A DNA stretch of 61,547 bases, taken from the NCBI GenBank assembly GCA_030728245.1, contig JANQZX010000138.1, positions 30,247 to 91,793 of the forward strand, given 5' to 3'. This document shows, in pieces, positions 36,501-44,934 of this stretch. Position numbers and translations under genes: made by a program. The DNA comes from Saprospiraceae bacterium. Lineage in GTDB: Bacteria > Bacteroidota > Bacteroidia > Chitinophagales > Saprospiraceae. Under the pieces are notes generated by a model, which worked only from the letters and a program-made list of their open reading frames with translations, had not been told where the DNA came from and searched no databases. Each line of letters starts with the position of its first letter. Within the stretch, counting starts at the first letter, position 1.

Positions 36501-38524
36501 CCCAAACTGGAAATGGTCAATTTCAGTCAACCCTGGAAATTAGAAATGAGGTTGAAGGTCAGACTTGGAGAATATTGAATCCCGTGGGAGTCTTTGATCA
36601 ATTTAGCTTGCCTACCCCCAATTTGCCTCGTTTAATTGCTAATAATACAGTGGTTCCCGAAGTTCAGCCTGGCGTGTATCAATATAAATTCAGACACATC
36701 GATGGGGTTAATTATTCAGCATTAGTAACAAATGGGGTGGATACCTTGCTTTTTCAAGGAGGTACTTCTTATCCTGAAATACCCATTACTAATCTTCCTC
36801 TTTCTCAGTTAAGCTTGTGTGAAAATGGGGGTTCTTTTAAATTTAATCTGGATACTTCCGCTATTGGTAATTTGAATATTACCTTGAACGGTAAATTAAT
36901 CACAGAAATTAATCCGGCAGAACTTGGAAACGGTTCATATAACCTTGAAATAAACTATAATACTGGTTTACTTCAAGAGTGTATCACCATTTTAGATTTA
37001 AATGTAGTGGTACAAAAAGATAGCTGTTTGGCAAAATTAGGCGACCGCGTTTGGCACGATTTAAATCAAAATGGTATTCAAAATCTTGGGGAACCAGGAT
37101 TAGTAGGTGTTCAGGTTATTCTATCGGTCATTGAAGGGAATAAAATTCGTGAAATGGATACTACTTATACTGATAGTACAGGTATGTATATGTTTAATGT
37201 TCCCGCGGGTAAATATAAATTAACTTTCGCAAAACCTAATCCCGATTATGCGCCAACGCCTTGGTTAAGAGGTTCTGATAGAAATGTAGATAGCGATATG
37301 AGTCCGTTCACTATGATGACAGAGTTTATTACAGTGGATACGGGAGTAAATAGGATGGATATTGACGCGGGATTCTATCTTGAATGTAAAAATGTTACTT
37401 CCGGAGGAGAAATAGGATATAATCAACTCATTTGTGGCCCTGGAAATGATCCTGTGAAAATAGTAAACGTGATCAGTCCCTCTGGTGTCGTCGGAGATCT
37501 CGAATATCTGTGGATGTACACTACAGATAGAGCACTTACCTTTGATATGAATTTATTTAGCCCAATACCAAATTCTGATACTCCTGAATTTGATCCGGGG
37601 CCATTATATCAAACAACTTATTATGCTCGTTGTGTAAGAAAGAGGGGTTGTTATGGGTTTTTGGAATCGAATGTGGTAAAAGTGGAAGTTGGAAATAGAG
37701 CCACTGTAAAGGTGGTCAGTTCTCCAACAATGTGTATGAATGCCAATAATTTTTTAGAGGTTCAAACCAGTACGTCAGCGGCACAAATTACCTGGGAATT
37801 AGGACCAGGTTTTCAATCTTCCCTGGCTTATGGATCAAAACCCAATGTTCGTTTTTCAGGTGTTGGTACTTTTTCTTATAAAGTAATTGTCGTTGAACGT
37901 GAGTGTACCGTTTCTTTTAATGGTTCTGTAACCGTTACAAATAATCCTACTTACTGCCCTTCGGTAAATGATTTGGAAACGATGTCTATTGAGGCAGAAG
38001 TTATGCCTGGTTTTGATGTGAAATTGTCATGGCGCAGTAAAACATCGGCTTTTATTCCTACCTATACTATAGAAAGGTCAATGGATGGTATTAATTTCAA
38101 GCGATTAACTGACAAGAAATTACCTGTTATGGAAGTTCAAAGTATGAAATATTTTGAATTTGTTGATAAGCCTGACAAAATGGGTTTACATTATTATAGG
38201 GTTAAAATGAAACAGGAAGACGGGACCATGTTACCCTCAAATGTAGAAAAAGTAATGTTAATGGATAAACCGGACATGAAAATGATGGTTTTTCCAAATC
38301 CGGTTACAGATATTTTAAATGTAGAATATTATTTTGTAACACAGGATAACATTGAAATATCTATTTTCGATGCCAACGGACTAAAGGTTAGGGATTGGTT
38401 TTTTCCTCCCGGCCCTGCAGCCTCCAGAGCTTTAAATATAAAAGATTTGGCACCTGGCGTATATGCCATACGTATTATTTCCGGTTATGGAAATCCTATT
38501 ACCGAACGAATTATTAAACATTAA
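33569..38524 (+). CDS. Giant SprB-repeat surface adhesin with SdrD-like B domains and T9SS sorting domain
   Basis: 1651 residues. After a signal peptide (about 1-22, ending LISQS) come about eleven SprB-type repeats of 60-75 residues (roughly 30-850). Each has the core GG-x-x-PY-x-YxWSxG, then a G-x-Y-x-x-T-V-T-D-A and a Cys. Two SdrD B-like domains follow: GDYVWFDSNLDGLQTPGEQG (about 853) and GDRVWHDLNQNGIQNLGEPG (about 1160). The end (about 1570-1651) is a T9SS type A tail with VFPNPVTDILNVEYYF and LAPGVYAIRII. SprB of Flavobacterium is the mobile gliding adhesin; this protein is shorter and no gld genes are near, so adhesion is safer than gliding. Confidence 0.93.
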   Translation: MIRSGKINFVLILLLLPFWLISQSVSVQFSGSQPTCFSLPTGKITAIPVGGTLPYSFRWSTGAVGSELINVTAGSYSVTVTDAFNRTGTGTYVLTEPPKLSVKMERIVCGNPTTVKAVVTGGVGPYTYAWDTGSTFDTTIINTENKYCVSVTDSRLCGNITCEPIIITPMVIAVDTRNISCNSFQDGQLTASAGGGTQPYTYKWSNGQTTRDIRNLAGGVYTVTITEKGGCSISARATVSEPARLTIPLTITQPDCSGEASGRIVAQPVGGNAPYRYSWSTGSSSSSLNFLSSGTYSLTVVDAKGCNASSTTNLQSQSAINLFTTSKAETCLGMGDGELRVSAIGGVGPYRYKWNSGESDSLIKLKVTGNYIVTVTDALGCVKSANVLMTAAAPSLIIDVSNSGLGCNASSNGRLQLNIRGGQAPFRIQWNTGATTSEITNLKAGNYLATITDAIGCKQVVQETIRESPPILLDISGDDRVCGNETNARLRTTVTGGVIPYTYQWSNGRTGPNPDNMGAGMHYLTLTDANKCSVVDSFFIAKLSVPLVTLVGNKIVCNNGRGSLTAQVSGSPGPYLYAWSNGQTGAAVGNLGTGFYALTVEDANACSTIEFFQIEVVDSLRPNLSVQPPRCKDELNGSILVNNVTGGVAPYTYLWNNGSTLNSRTNLGSGNYSLTISDKNGCQFIRNFPLIEADFPLEVIPQITDVLCGVQGTGAVSLQVKGGILPYQQRWSDGSLTSNRSNLRSGLYIVTVTDAYGCPVTNNISINDPGNPVCNLAVTKTVSYPSLNNGEAQVAPSGGVFPYTVQWSNGQVGYKAVNLENKNYQITLTDAKGCVTNCTVNPEISNSLVGDYVWFDSNLDGLQTPGEQGVPNVEVIITRLDTLVERFAVTRTDASGRYFFPVPPGQFKITFQVPAGMVLTKPNEFSLNDSLDSDVDRKSRMTEPFTVLKGTANFTFDAGLIPSPQALTTNTICLNNATQTGNGQFQSTLEIRNEVEGQTWRILNPVGVFDQFSLPTPNLPRLIANNTVVPEVQPGVYQYKFRHIDGVNYSALVTNGVDTLLFQGGTSYPEIPITNLPLSQLSLCENGGSFKFNLDTSAIGNLNITLNGKLITEINPAELGNGSYNLEINYNTGLLQECITILDLNVVVQKDSCLAKLGDRVWHDLNQNGIQNLGEPGLVGVQVILSVIEGNKIREMDTTYTDSTGMYMFNVPAGKYKLTFAKPNPDYAPTPWLRGSDRNVDSDMSPFTMMTEFITVDTGVNRMDIDAGFYLECKNVTSGGEIGYNQLICGPGNDPVKIVNVISPSGVVGDLEYLWMYTTDRALTFDMNLFSPIPNSDTPEFDPGPLYQTTYYARCVRKRGCYGFLESNVVKVEVGNRATVKVVSSPTMCMNANNFLEVQTSTSAAQITWELGPGFQSSLAYGSKPNVRFSGVGTFSYKVIVVERECTVSFNGSVTVTNNPTYCPSVNDLETMSIEAEVMPGFDVKLSWRSKTSAFIPTYTIERSMDGINFKRLTDKKLPVMEVQSMKYFEFVDKPDKMGLHYYRVKMKQEDGTMLPSNVEKVMLMDKPDMKMMVFPNPVTDILNVEYYFVTQDNIEISIFDANGLKVRDWFFPPGPAASRALNIKDLAPGVYAIRIISGYGNPITERIIKH

Positions 38525-38550
38525 TTCTTTTTTTTTCTTTATAAATATTG

Positions 38551-38590
38551 ATAGCAAGAGATTTGGTTAGCCGTCTCTTGCTATTTATTA
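38551..38590 (+). terminator. Terminator after the SprB-repeat gene
   Basis: 11-bp stem ATAGCAAGAGA / TCTCTTGCTAT with a 12-nt loop and a T-rich tail (TTATTATT). Confidence 0.75.
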
Positions 38591-38633
38591 TTAATAAAAT
38601 GGGTAATTCGTTTCTTTCTAAGCTATTTGCCCT

Positions 38634-38641
38634 TATTTTTG
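38634..38641 (+). promoter_or_regulatory. -7 element (TATTTTTG) for the FNR gene
   Basis: Consensus element 21 nt before the ATG at 38663. It argues against the TTG start at 38627, which would lie upstream of the transcription start. Confidence 0.6.
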
Positions 38642-38662
38642 CGCTCAATTAAAAAAAAACAG

Positions 38663-39667
38663 ATGATTCAGACTGATTTACTCATTATTGGTGCTGGTCC
38701 CGTTGGCCTATTCACCGTTTTTGAAGCTGGTTTATTAAAAATGAGGTGTCATCTGATAGATGCTTTACCAATGGCGGGCGGTCAATTGACGGAAATCTAT
38801 CCCAAAAAGCCAATCTATGATATCCCTGGTTATCCTTCTGTTTTGGCTGGTGATTTGATTGACAAATTATTGGAGCAAATTGCTCCTTTTAATCCTGGAT
38901 TTACGCTAGGGGAAAGAGCAGAAAGTTTGGAAAAACAAGACGATGGCTCCTTCATATTAACTACTAATAAAGGGACCCAAATTAAAGCACCCGTAATTGC
39001 CATCGCTGGTGGTTTAGGTTGTTTTGAACCAAGGAAACCACCATTGGAAAATCTTGAATTGTATGAGGATAAAGGGGTCGAGTATATAATTAGAGATCCT
39101 GAATTTTATAGAGATAAAAGAGTGGTTATCGCGGGTGGAGGAGATTCTGCTCTGGATTGGAGTATTTTCCTAACCGATGTAGCAAAGGAGGTTTCTTTAA
39201 TTCATAGGAGAAATGATTTTAGAGGTGCACTCGATTCTGTTGAAAAAGTTTTTCATTTGGCTCAAACGGGGAAATTAAATTTATTGACCGATGCGCAGAT
39301 TATAGGATTAAGGGGTAACGGTGCTTTAGATGCCGTTCAGATTGAAAGTAAATCAAAAGGTGTTTTTCATCAGGAAACGGATCATTTCATACCACTCTTT
39401 GGATTGTCACCCAAATTGGGTCCAATGGCTGATTGGGGTCTTCAGATTGACAAAAATGCGATAGAGGTTAATACGTTCGATTATTCTACCAATATTCCCG
39501 GCATATTTGCCATTGGCGATATTAATGTTTATCCTGGTAAACTAAAGCTTATTTTATGTGGTTTTCATGAAGCTACTTTAATGTGCCAATCTGCTTTTAA
39601 AATAGTTTTTCCTGATAAAAAAATTAGTTTTAAATATACCACAGTGAATGGGGTAGAATCATTTTAA
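38663..39667 (+). CDS. Ferredoxin-NADP reductase, thioredoxin-reductase-like type
   Basis: 334 residues from the ATG at 38663. Two dinucleotide folds are visible: IIGAGPVGLFTVFEAGLL (FAD) and VVIAGGGDSALDWSIFL (NADPH). The flavin end motif is NIPGIFAIGDINVYPGKLKLI. The thioredoxin-reductase CXXC is absent where it would be expected, which identifies the FNR subgroup. It passes electrons between NADPH and ferredoxin or flavodoxin. It could be an electron source for the reductase-less nitric oxide synthase at 55651, but that link is only speculative. Confidence 0.93.
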   Translation: MIQTDLLIIGAGPVGLFTVFEAGLLKMRCHLIDALPMAGGQLTEIYPKKPIYDIPGYPSVLAGDLIDKLLEQIAPFNPGFTLGERAESLEKQDDGSFILTTNKGTQIKAPVIAIAGGLGCFEPRKPPLENLELYEDKGVEYIIRDPEFYRDKRVVIAGGGDSALDWSIFLTDVAKEVSLIHRRNDFRGALDSVEKVFHLAQTGKLNLLTDAQIIGLRGNGALDAVQIESKSKGVFHQETDHFIPLFGLSPKLGPMADWGLQIDKNAIEVNTFDYSTNIPGIFAIGDINVYPGKLKLILCGFHEATLMCQSAFKIVFPDKKISFKYTTVNGVESF

Positions 39668-39686
39668 TCAGTAAAATAATCAGTCT

Positions 39687-40409
39687 ATGTTGGGTTCGGA
39701 ATTTGAGGAGATTGTAAAATTGAGAAGGTCAAATAGAAGTTTTGACCCTGAAGTAGAAGTACCTGATGAGGTGATTAAAAGGAGTTTGGAAAGAGCAATT
39801 TTATCTCCTAATTCCAGTAATATGCAATTGTGGTCTTTTTTTTGGATTCGTTCTGAAGAGGAAAAAAAGAGGTTTCAACCCTTGTGTCTTGATCAATATG
39901 CAGCAAAATCAGCCAAACATTTAGTTGTTTTTGTTACAAGAAGAGATTTGTGGAGGGAAAGAGCAAAATGGAATGCAGACCAGATCAAAAGGCAGGTGGT
40001 TGGTGAACCTCATAAGTATCAGAAACGAATGATTCAATATTATGAAAAATTGCTTCCCATTGCTTATGGTTACGATTTTCTTGGTATCTATTCCTTTTTA
40101 AGAAAGAGCATTTCTTTTTTCATGAGCATAACTAAGCCATTTGTTAGAATGGGAGGGTCTGCAAAGCAACGTATCATTGTTCAAAAATCATGCGCCCTTG
40201 CCGCCCAAACGTTTATGTTATCCATAGCTGCTGAAGGGTATCATACTTGTCCAATGGAAGGTTTCGACGAAGTCAGGGTGCGAAAAGCGCTCAATTTACC
40301 GCGAATAGCGGAAATTAATATGGTTATTGCTGTTGGAAAAGGCACTGAAAAGGGGATCTGGGGTGAGCGCAATAGAGTACCCTTTGATGAGGTTGTATTT
40401 GTAAAATAA
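39687..40409 (+). CDS. Nitroreductase family protein
   Basis: 240 residues with the nitroreductase opening KLRRSNRSFDPEVEVPDEVI and SPNSSNMQLWSFFWI, an internal CALAAQTFMLSIAAEGYHTCPMEGF, and the terminal VIAVGKGTEKGIWGERNRVPFDEV. These FMN enzymes reduce nitro, quinone or flavin substrates; the substrate is unknown. It begins 19 bp after the FNR gene and is probably co-transcribed. Confidence 0.9.
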   Translation: MLGSEFEEIVKLRRSNRSFDPEVEVPDEVIKRSLERAILSPNSSNMQLWSFFWIRSEEEKKRFQPLCLDQYAAKSAKHLVVFVTRRDLWRERAKWNADQIKRQVVGEPHKYQKRMIQYYEKLLPIAYGYDFLGIYSFLRKSISFFMSITKPFVRMGGSAKQRIIVQKSCALAAQTFMLSIAAEGYHTCPMEGFDEVRVRKALNLPRIAEINMVIAVGKGTEKGIWGERNRVPFDEVVFVK

Positions 40410-40454
40410 TCTTTTAGCTAGGCTCATTTCTGTTTTAAATTTCTTTGCTTTTTT

Positions 40455-40482
40455 GTATATTAACGTTTTTAACGTAATATAC
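40455..40482. promoter_or_regulatory. Imperfect palindrome abutting the Gfo/Idh start codon
   Basis: GTATATTaACGTT and AACGTAATATAC are inverted repeats with one unpaired A, ending 4 nt before the ATG at 40487. With no T-run after it on the plus strand it is a poor terminator and could be an operator or a translation-blocking hairpin. Confidence 0.45.
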
Positions 40483-40486
40483 AAAA

Positions 40487-41893
40487 ATGATAAGACGAGA
40501 TTTTTTAAAAAAAAGTGGGGGAGCCTTCACGCTTGTTTCTGGATTATCCATTATTCCCTCTTTCCTGTTAGGGAAAAAATGGGGTCATATTCCCCCCAGT
40601 GAGAAAATAAATTTGGCTTGTATTGGTATTGGAAATAGAGGTGCAGATATTATTAAAAAATTACATGGAACAGGCCTGGTGAATATTGTTGCCCTTTGTG
40701 ACACCGATATGGGGGCACCACACACTCTGCCAATCATTAAATTATTTCCTGATGTTCCGCAATTTCAAGATTTCAGGGTCCTATTTGAAAAGATGGGAAA
40801 ACAGTTCGATGCTATAACTGCCGGTGTACCTGATTTCTCGCATTTCCCTATCTCAATGCTGGCCATGTCAGAGGGTAAACATGTTTATGTAGAAAAACCT
40901 ATGGCTCATACTTTTCAAGAAGTAGAGCTTATGATGAGGGCTGAAAAAAAATATAAGGTAGCCTGTCAAATGGGTAATCAGGGGCATTCCGATGAAAATT
41001 ATTTCCAATTTAAGGCATGGACAGAGGCTGGCATTATTAAGGATGTCACTCGTATTACCGCTTTCATGAATAATGGAAGAAGATGGCACGGTATGAAGGT
41101 TTCAGATTTTTTGCCTGAACAGCCTGTTCCTGAATCTCTCGATTGGGATGCATGGCTTGCTACTTCTTCTTTTAAATCTTATAATAAGGGGTACATTAAT
41201 GGCGATTGGAGGTCGTGGTTTGAATTTGGTAATGGTGCATTAGGCGATTGGGGTGCTCACTTGATTGATACTGCCCATGAATTTTTAAAATTAGGATTGC
41301 CAAATGAGGTAAATCCTTCCTTTATGCAGGGCCATTCTCCTTTTATTTTTCCTCAGGAATCAACCTTGGTTTTTAAATTTCCCAAAAGGAATAATTTACC
41401 AGCACTTGAATTGAGTTGGTATGAAGGTTTTAACAATCAGCCTAAGCATCCCGATTATTACGGTGAACCTGTTAGAGCAAAAGATATTCCTCCACCTACA
41501 GCTGGAAATGTAAATACAAAAAGGTATCCAGGTAAGGTTATTTATGCTAAAGATCTAGTATTCAAGGGTGGATCTCACAGTGCTCCTCTTGTAATTATTC
41601 CAGAAGATAAAGCCAAAGATATGGCATCGAGCCTGCCCGAAGTTCCGGTAAGTCCATCTAATCATTTTTTGAATTTTGTCAGGGCGTGTAAGGGCGAAGA
41701 ATCTTGCAGGTCATCTTTTAAAATTGCTGGGCCCTTGTGTCAGGTAATGGCCTTAGGGGTCGTTGCCCAAAGAGTTAATGCCAGGCTTGAATTTGATATT
41801 AACAAAAAAGTAATTACAAATCATGCTTTAGCTAATCAATTACTCACAGGACCCCCTCCCCGGAAAAATTGGGAACAATTCTATAAATTATAG
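40487..41893 (+). CDS. Gfo/Idh/MocA family oxidoreductase with Tat signal
   Basis: 468 residues. The N-terminus MIRRDFLKKSGGAFTLVSGL is a twin-arginine signal, so folded export with NAD(P) bound is predicted. The Rossmann fold has NLACIGIGNRGADIIKKL and VYVEKPMAHT (EKP lysine motif), with WRSWFEFGNGALGDWGAHLIDTAHE in the C-terminal domain. Exported members of this family in Bacteroidota often act on glycans or inositol-like sugars; the substrate is unknown. A palindrome lies immediately upstream. Confidence 0.93.
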   Translation: MIRRDFLKKSGGAFTLVSGLSIIPSFLLGKKWGHIPPSEKINLACIGIGNRGADIIKKLHGTGLVNIVALCDTDMGAPHTLPIIKLFPDVPQFQDFRVLFEKMGKQFDAITAGVPDFSHFPISMLAMSEGKHVYVEKPMAHTFQEVELMMRAEKKYKVACQMGNQGHSDENYFQFKAWTEAGIIKDVTRITAFMNNGRRWHGMKVSDFLPEQPVPESLDWDAWLATSSFKSYNKGYINGDWRSWFEFGNGALGDWGAHLIDTAHEFLKLGLPNEVNPSFMQGHSPFIFPQESTLVFKFPKRNNLPALELSWYEGFNNQPKHPDYYGEPVRAKDIPPPTAGNVNTKRYPGKVIYAKDLVFKGGSHSAPLVIIPEDKAKDMASSLPEVPVSPSNHFLNFVRACKGEESCRSSFKIAGPLCQVMALGVVAQRVNARLEFDINKKVITNHALANQLLTGPPPRKNWEQFYKL

Positions 41894-41949
41894 TAAAACT
41901 ATTAAACCTGTAAAGGGTTACTATGTAAAGAAAATTAAATATAGTAAAT

Positions 41950-42219
41950 ATGAAATGTCCAGCATGCGACGAGGTACTAGTGATGTCTGATCGACTAGGG
42001 GTTGAAATAGATTATTGTCCCAAATGCCGCGGCGTCTGGTTAGATAGGGGAGAGCTTGATAAAATTATCGAAAGATCTTCCCCGACAAGTCAAGGTCAAG
42101 CAAGTAGGATACCTGATGAAAAAAGTAGGTACAGGGAGAATGAGCAAAGAGATTATAAAGACCCATATTATGGGAAGAAGAAAAAGGAAAGTTTTTTAGA
42201 AGACTTGTTTGATTTTTAA
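41950..42219 (+). CDS. TFIIB-type zinc-ribbon protein
   Basis: 89 residues. A single zinc ribbon at the N-terminus has MKCPACDEVLVM and DYCPKCRGVWLDRGELDKII (four Cys ligands). The rest is a highly charged, disordered tail rich in K, R, E and Y, ending in SFLEDLFDF. This zf-TFIIB family is widespread and of unknown role. The gene is followed 4-40 bp later by a bidirectional terminator. Confidence 0.88.
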   Translation: MKCPACDEVLVMSDRLGVEIDYCPKCRGVWLDRGELDKIIERSSPTSQGQASRIPDEKSRYRENEQRDYKDPYYGKKKKESFLEDLFDF

Positions 42220-42222
42220 CAA

Positions 42223-42258
42223 AAAAAAGCGACTGTTTAATAAAACAGCCGCTTTTTT
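42223..42258. terminator. Bidirectional terminator between the Zn-ribbon gene and tRNA-Glu pair
   Basis: Stem AAAAAAGCG-a-CTGTTT / AAACAG-c-CGCTTTTTT with loop AATA and one A-C mismatch; U-runs on both strands. Confidence 0.85.
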
Positions 42259-42263
42259 GTTTG

Positions 42264-42335
42264 TAGCCCGTACGGGAATCGAACCCGTGTTACAGGAATG
42301 AAAATCCTGCGTCCTAACCCCTAGACGAACGGGCC
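42264..42335 (-). tRNA. tRNA-Glu (anticodon TTC), second of tandem pair
   Basis: 72 nt on the minus strand. Acceptor GGCCCGT pairs with ACGGGCT (G1-U72 wobble), the anticodon loop is TTTTCAT (anticodon TTC) and the T-arm is CGGGTTCGATTCCCG. CCA is not encoded. The mature sequence is identical to the copy at 42360-42431. Confidence 0.96.
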
Positions 42336-42359
42336 GTTCGTATTGGATTGTATTGTCTG

Positions 42360-42431
42360 TAGCCCGTACGGGAATCGAACCCGTGTTACAGGAATGAAAA
42401 TCCTGCGTCCTAACCCCTAGACGAACGGGCC
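42360..42431 (-). tRNA. tRNA-Glu (anticodon TTC), first of tandem pair
   Basis: Same 72-nt mature sequence as the neighbouring copy, with a 24-nt spacer between them. It lies 41 nt downstream of a consensus -7 element on the minus strand, so both are probably made from one precursor. Confidence 0.96.
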
Positions 42432-42472
42432 TTTGTAAAAGACTTTCTAAAAGGTCTTTTTCTAAAGGAATG

Positions 42473-42480
42473 CAAATGTA
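42473..42480 (-). promoter_or_regulatory. -7 element (TACATTTG) for the tRNA-Glu pair
   Basis: Minus-strand TAnnTTTG match with a TTA immediately upstream, placed correctly for the two tRNA-Glu genes. Confidence 0.65.
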
Positions 42481-42635
42481 ATAAGCTATTCTTACTCTTC
42501 CAATTTTTTTGCCCATTTTTTTTTAAAATAAATAATTATTAGATTTTGACTATCCGTCCTTGATACTTTTAATGGTTAATTATTTATAATTCATACTTAT
42601 TTGGACAAAAAAATATCCTGTAAGTAGTTTTTATG

Positions 42636-42643
42636 TATTTTTG
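42636..42643 (+). promoter_or_regulatory. -7 element (TATTTTTG) for gap-pgk
   Basis: TAnnTTTG match 78 nt before the gap start codon, leaving a leader of about 70 nt. Confidence 0.5.
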
Positions 42644-42688
42644 CAGCGATTTTACAATTATAGTTAATGTCATTTTTACACTAAGTAA

Positions 42689-43708
<1,020 letters not shown>

Positions 43709-43723
43709 TTTTTTGGAGTTCTT

Positions 43724-44929
43724 ATGGAAAATATAGATTTTAATAATAAAAAAGTACTGGTAAGAGTGGACTTTAATGTCCCTCTTTCCAGTACTTTCCA
43801 AATCACTGATGATAATAGAATCAAAGCTTCCCTGCCAACCCTAAATTATATTTTAGAACATGGCGGGGCTTTGATTTTATGTTCTCATTTAGGTCGTCCC
43901 CAACAAAAAAAATTGGAAAATGGGGAATTGAATGTTGCAAAGTTTACATTAAATCATTTAACGTCCTACTTGTCAGCAACTTTAAACAGACCCGTTACTT
44001 TTATATCTGATTGTATAGGCTCGGAAGCTGTTAATGCTTGCAATTCGCTAAAACCAGGGCAGGTAATTCTATTGGAGAATACCCGCTTTTATCCAGGTGA
44101 GGAAAAAGGTGATAAAGAAATGGCTGGTATATTAGCTTCTTTAGCTGATGTTTATATCAATGATGCCTTCGGTACCGCCCATAGAGCACATGCCTCAACG
44201 ACGTTGGTAGCTAATTTTTTTACTGCCGACAACAAGGGTTTTGGTTTTCTAATGAAGGCTGAAATTGAAAACGCTCGCCATATTATTGAAAGTCCTGAAA
44301 AACCATTTACCGCCATTATTGGTGGGGCGAAGGTTTCTGATAAAATGTTGCTGCTTGATAAAATGTTGGATCAGGTGGATAACTTAATTATCGGAGGTGG
44401 TATGGCTTTTACTTTTATAAAAGCTAAAGGAGGGCAAATTGGGAATTCACTCGTTGAATTAGACAGACTCGATCTTGCTCTTCAATTAATGGAGAAGGCA
44501 AAATCAAAAGGTGTGAATTTACTTCTGCCTGTTGATGTAATCGCTGCCAATACCTTTAGTAACGATGCTGAAAAAATAGAAGTATCTTCTGATAATATTC
44601 CTGAGGGTTGGCTAGGATTAGATATAGGTCCTAAAGCAGTGGAAACTTTTGTTTCAACTATCAAATCAGCAAAAACTATTCTTTGGAATGGTCCTATGGG
44701 GGTTTTTGAAATGCCTTCTTTCGCTAAAGGTACTTTAGCCATAGCGGAATCTGTCGCTGAAGCAACGCAAAATGGAGCCTACTCTCTAGTGGGTGGCGGA
44801 GATTCTGTTGCTGCGGTAACTCAAGTTGGCCTTTCTGACGCTGTCAGTTATGTTTCAACCGGTGGTGGTGCTTTGCTTGAAATGCTGGAAGGAAAAGTTT
44901 TACCAGGCGTTAAAGCCATTAGTGAATAA
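43724..44929 (+). CDS. pgk: Phosphoglycerate kinase
   Basis: 401 residues, normal length. It has VLVRVDFNVPLS near the N-terminus, LCSHLGRPQQKK, ENTRFYPGEEKGD, AIIGGAKVSDKMLLLD and the nucleotide-binding end YSLVGGGDSVAAVTQ with STGGGALLEMLEGK. It is a cytosolic glycolytic enzyme and second gene of the gap-pgk pair. It ends 5 bp from the convergent ppc. Confidence 0.97.
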   Translation: MENIDFNNKKVLVRVDFNVPLSSTFQITDDNRIKASLPTLNYILEHGGALILCSHLGRPQQKKLENGELNVAKFTLNHLTSYLSATLNRPVTFISDCIGSEAVNACNSLKPGQVILLENTRFYPGEEKGDKEMAGILASLADVYINDAFGTAHRAHASTTLVANFFTADNKGFGFLMKAEIENARHIIESPEKPFTAIIGGAKVSDKMLLLDKMLDQVDNLIIGGGMAFTFIKAKGGQIGNSLVELDRLDLALQLMEKAKSKGVNLLLPVDVIAANTFSNDAEKIEVSSDNIPEGWLGLDIGPKAVETFVSTIKSAKTILWNGPMGVFEMPSFAKGTLAIAESVAEATQNGAYSLVGGGDSVAAVTQVGLSDAVSYVSTGGGALLEMLEGKVLPGVKAISE

Positions 44930-44934
44930 AGTTG

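Noticed and set aside
42196-42516. 106-aa minus-strand ORF with a repeated 30-residue block
   Set aside because: It runs through both tRNA-Glu genes; the repeat is just the tRNA sequence translated.
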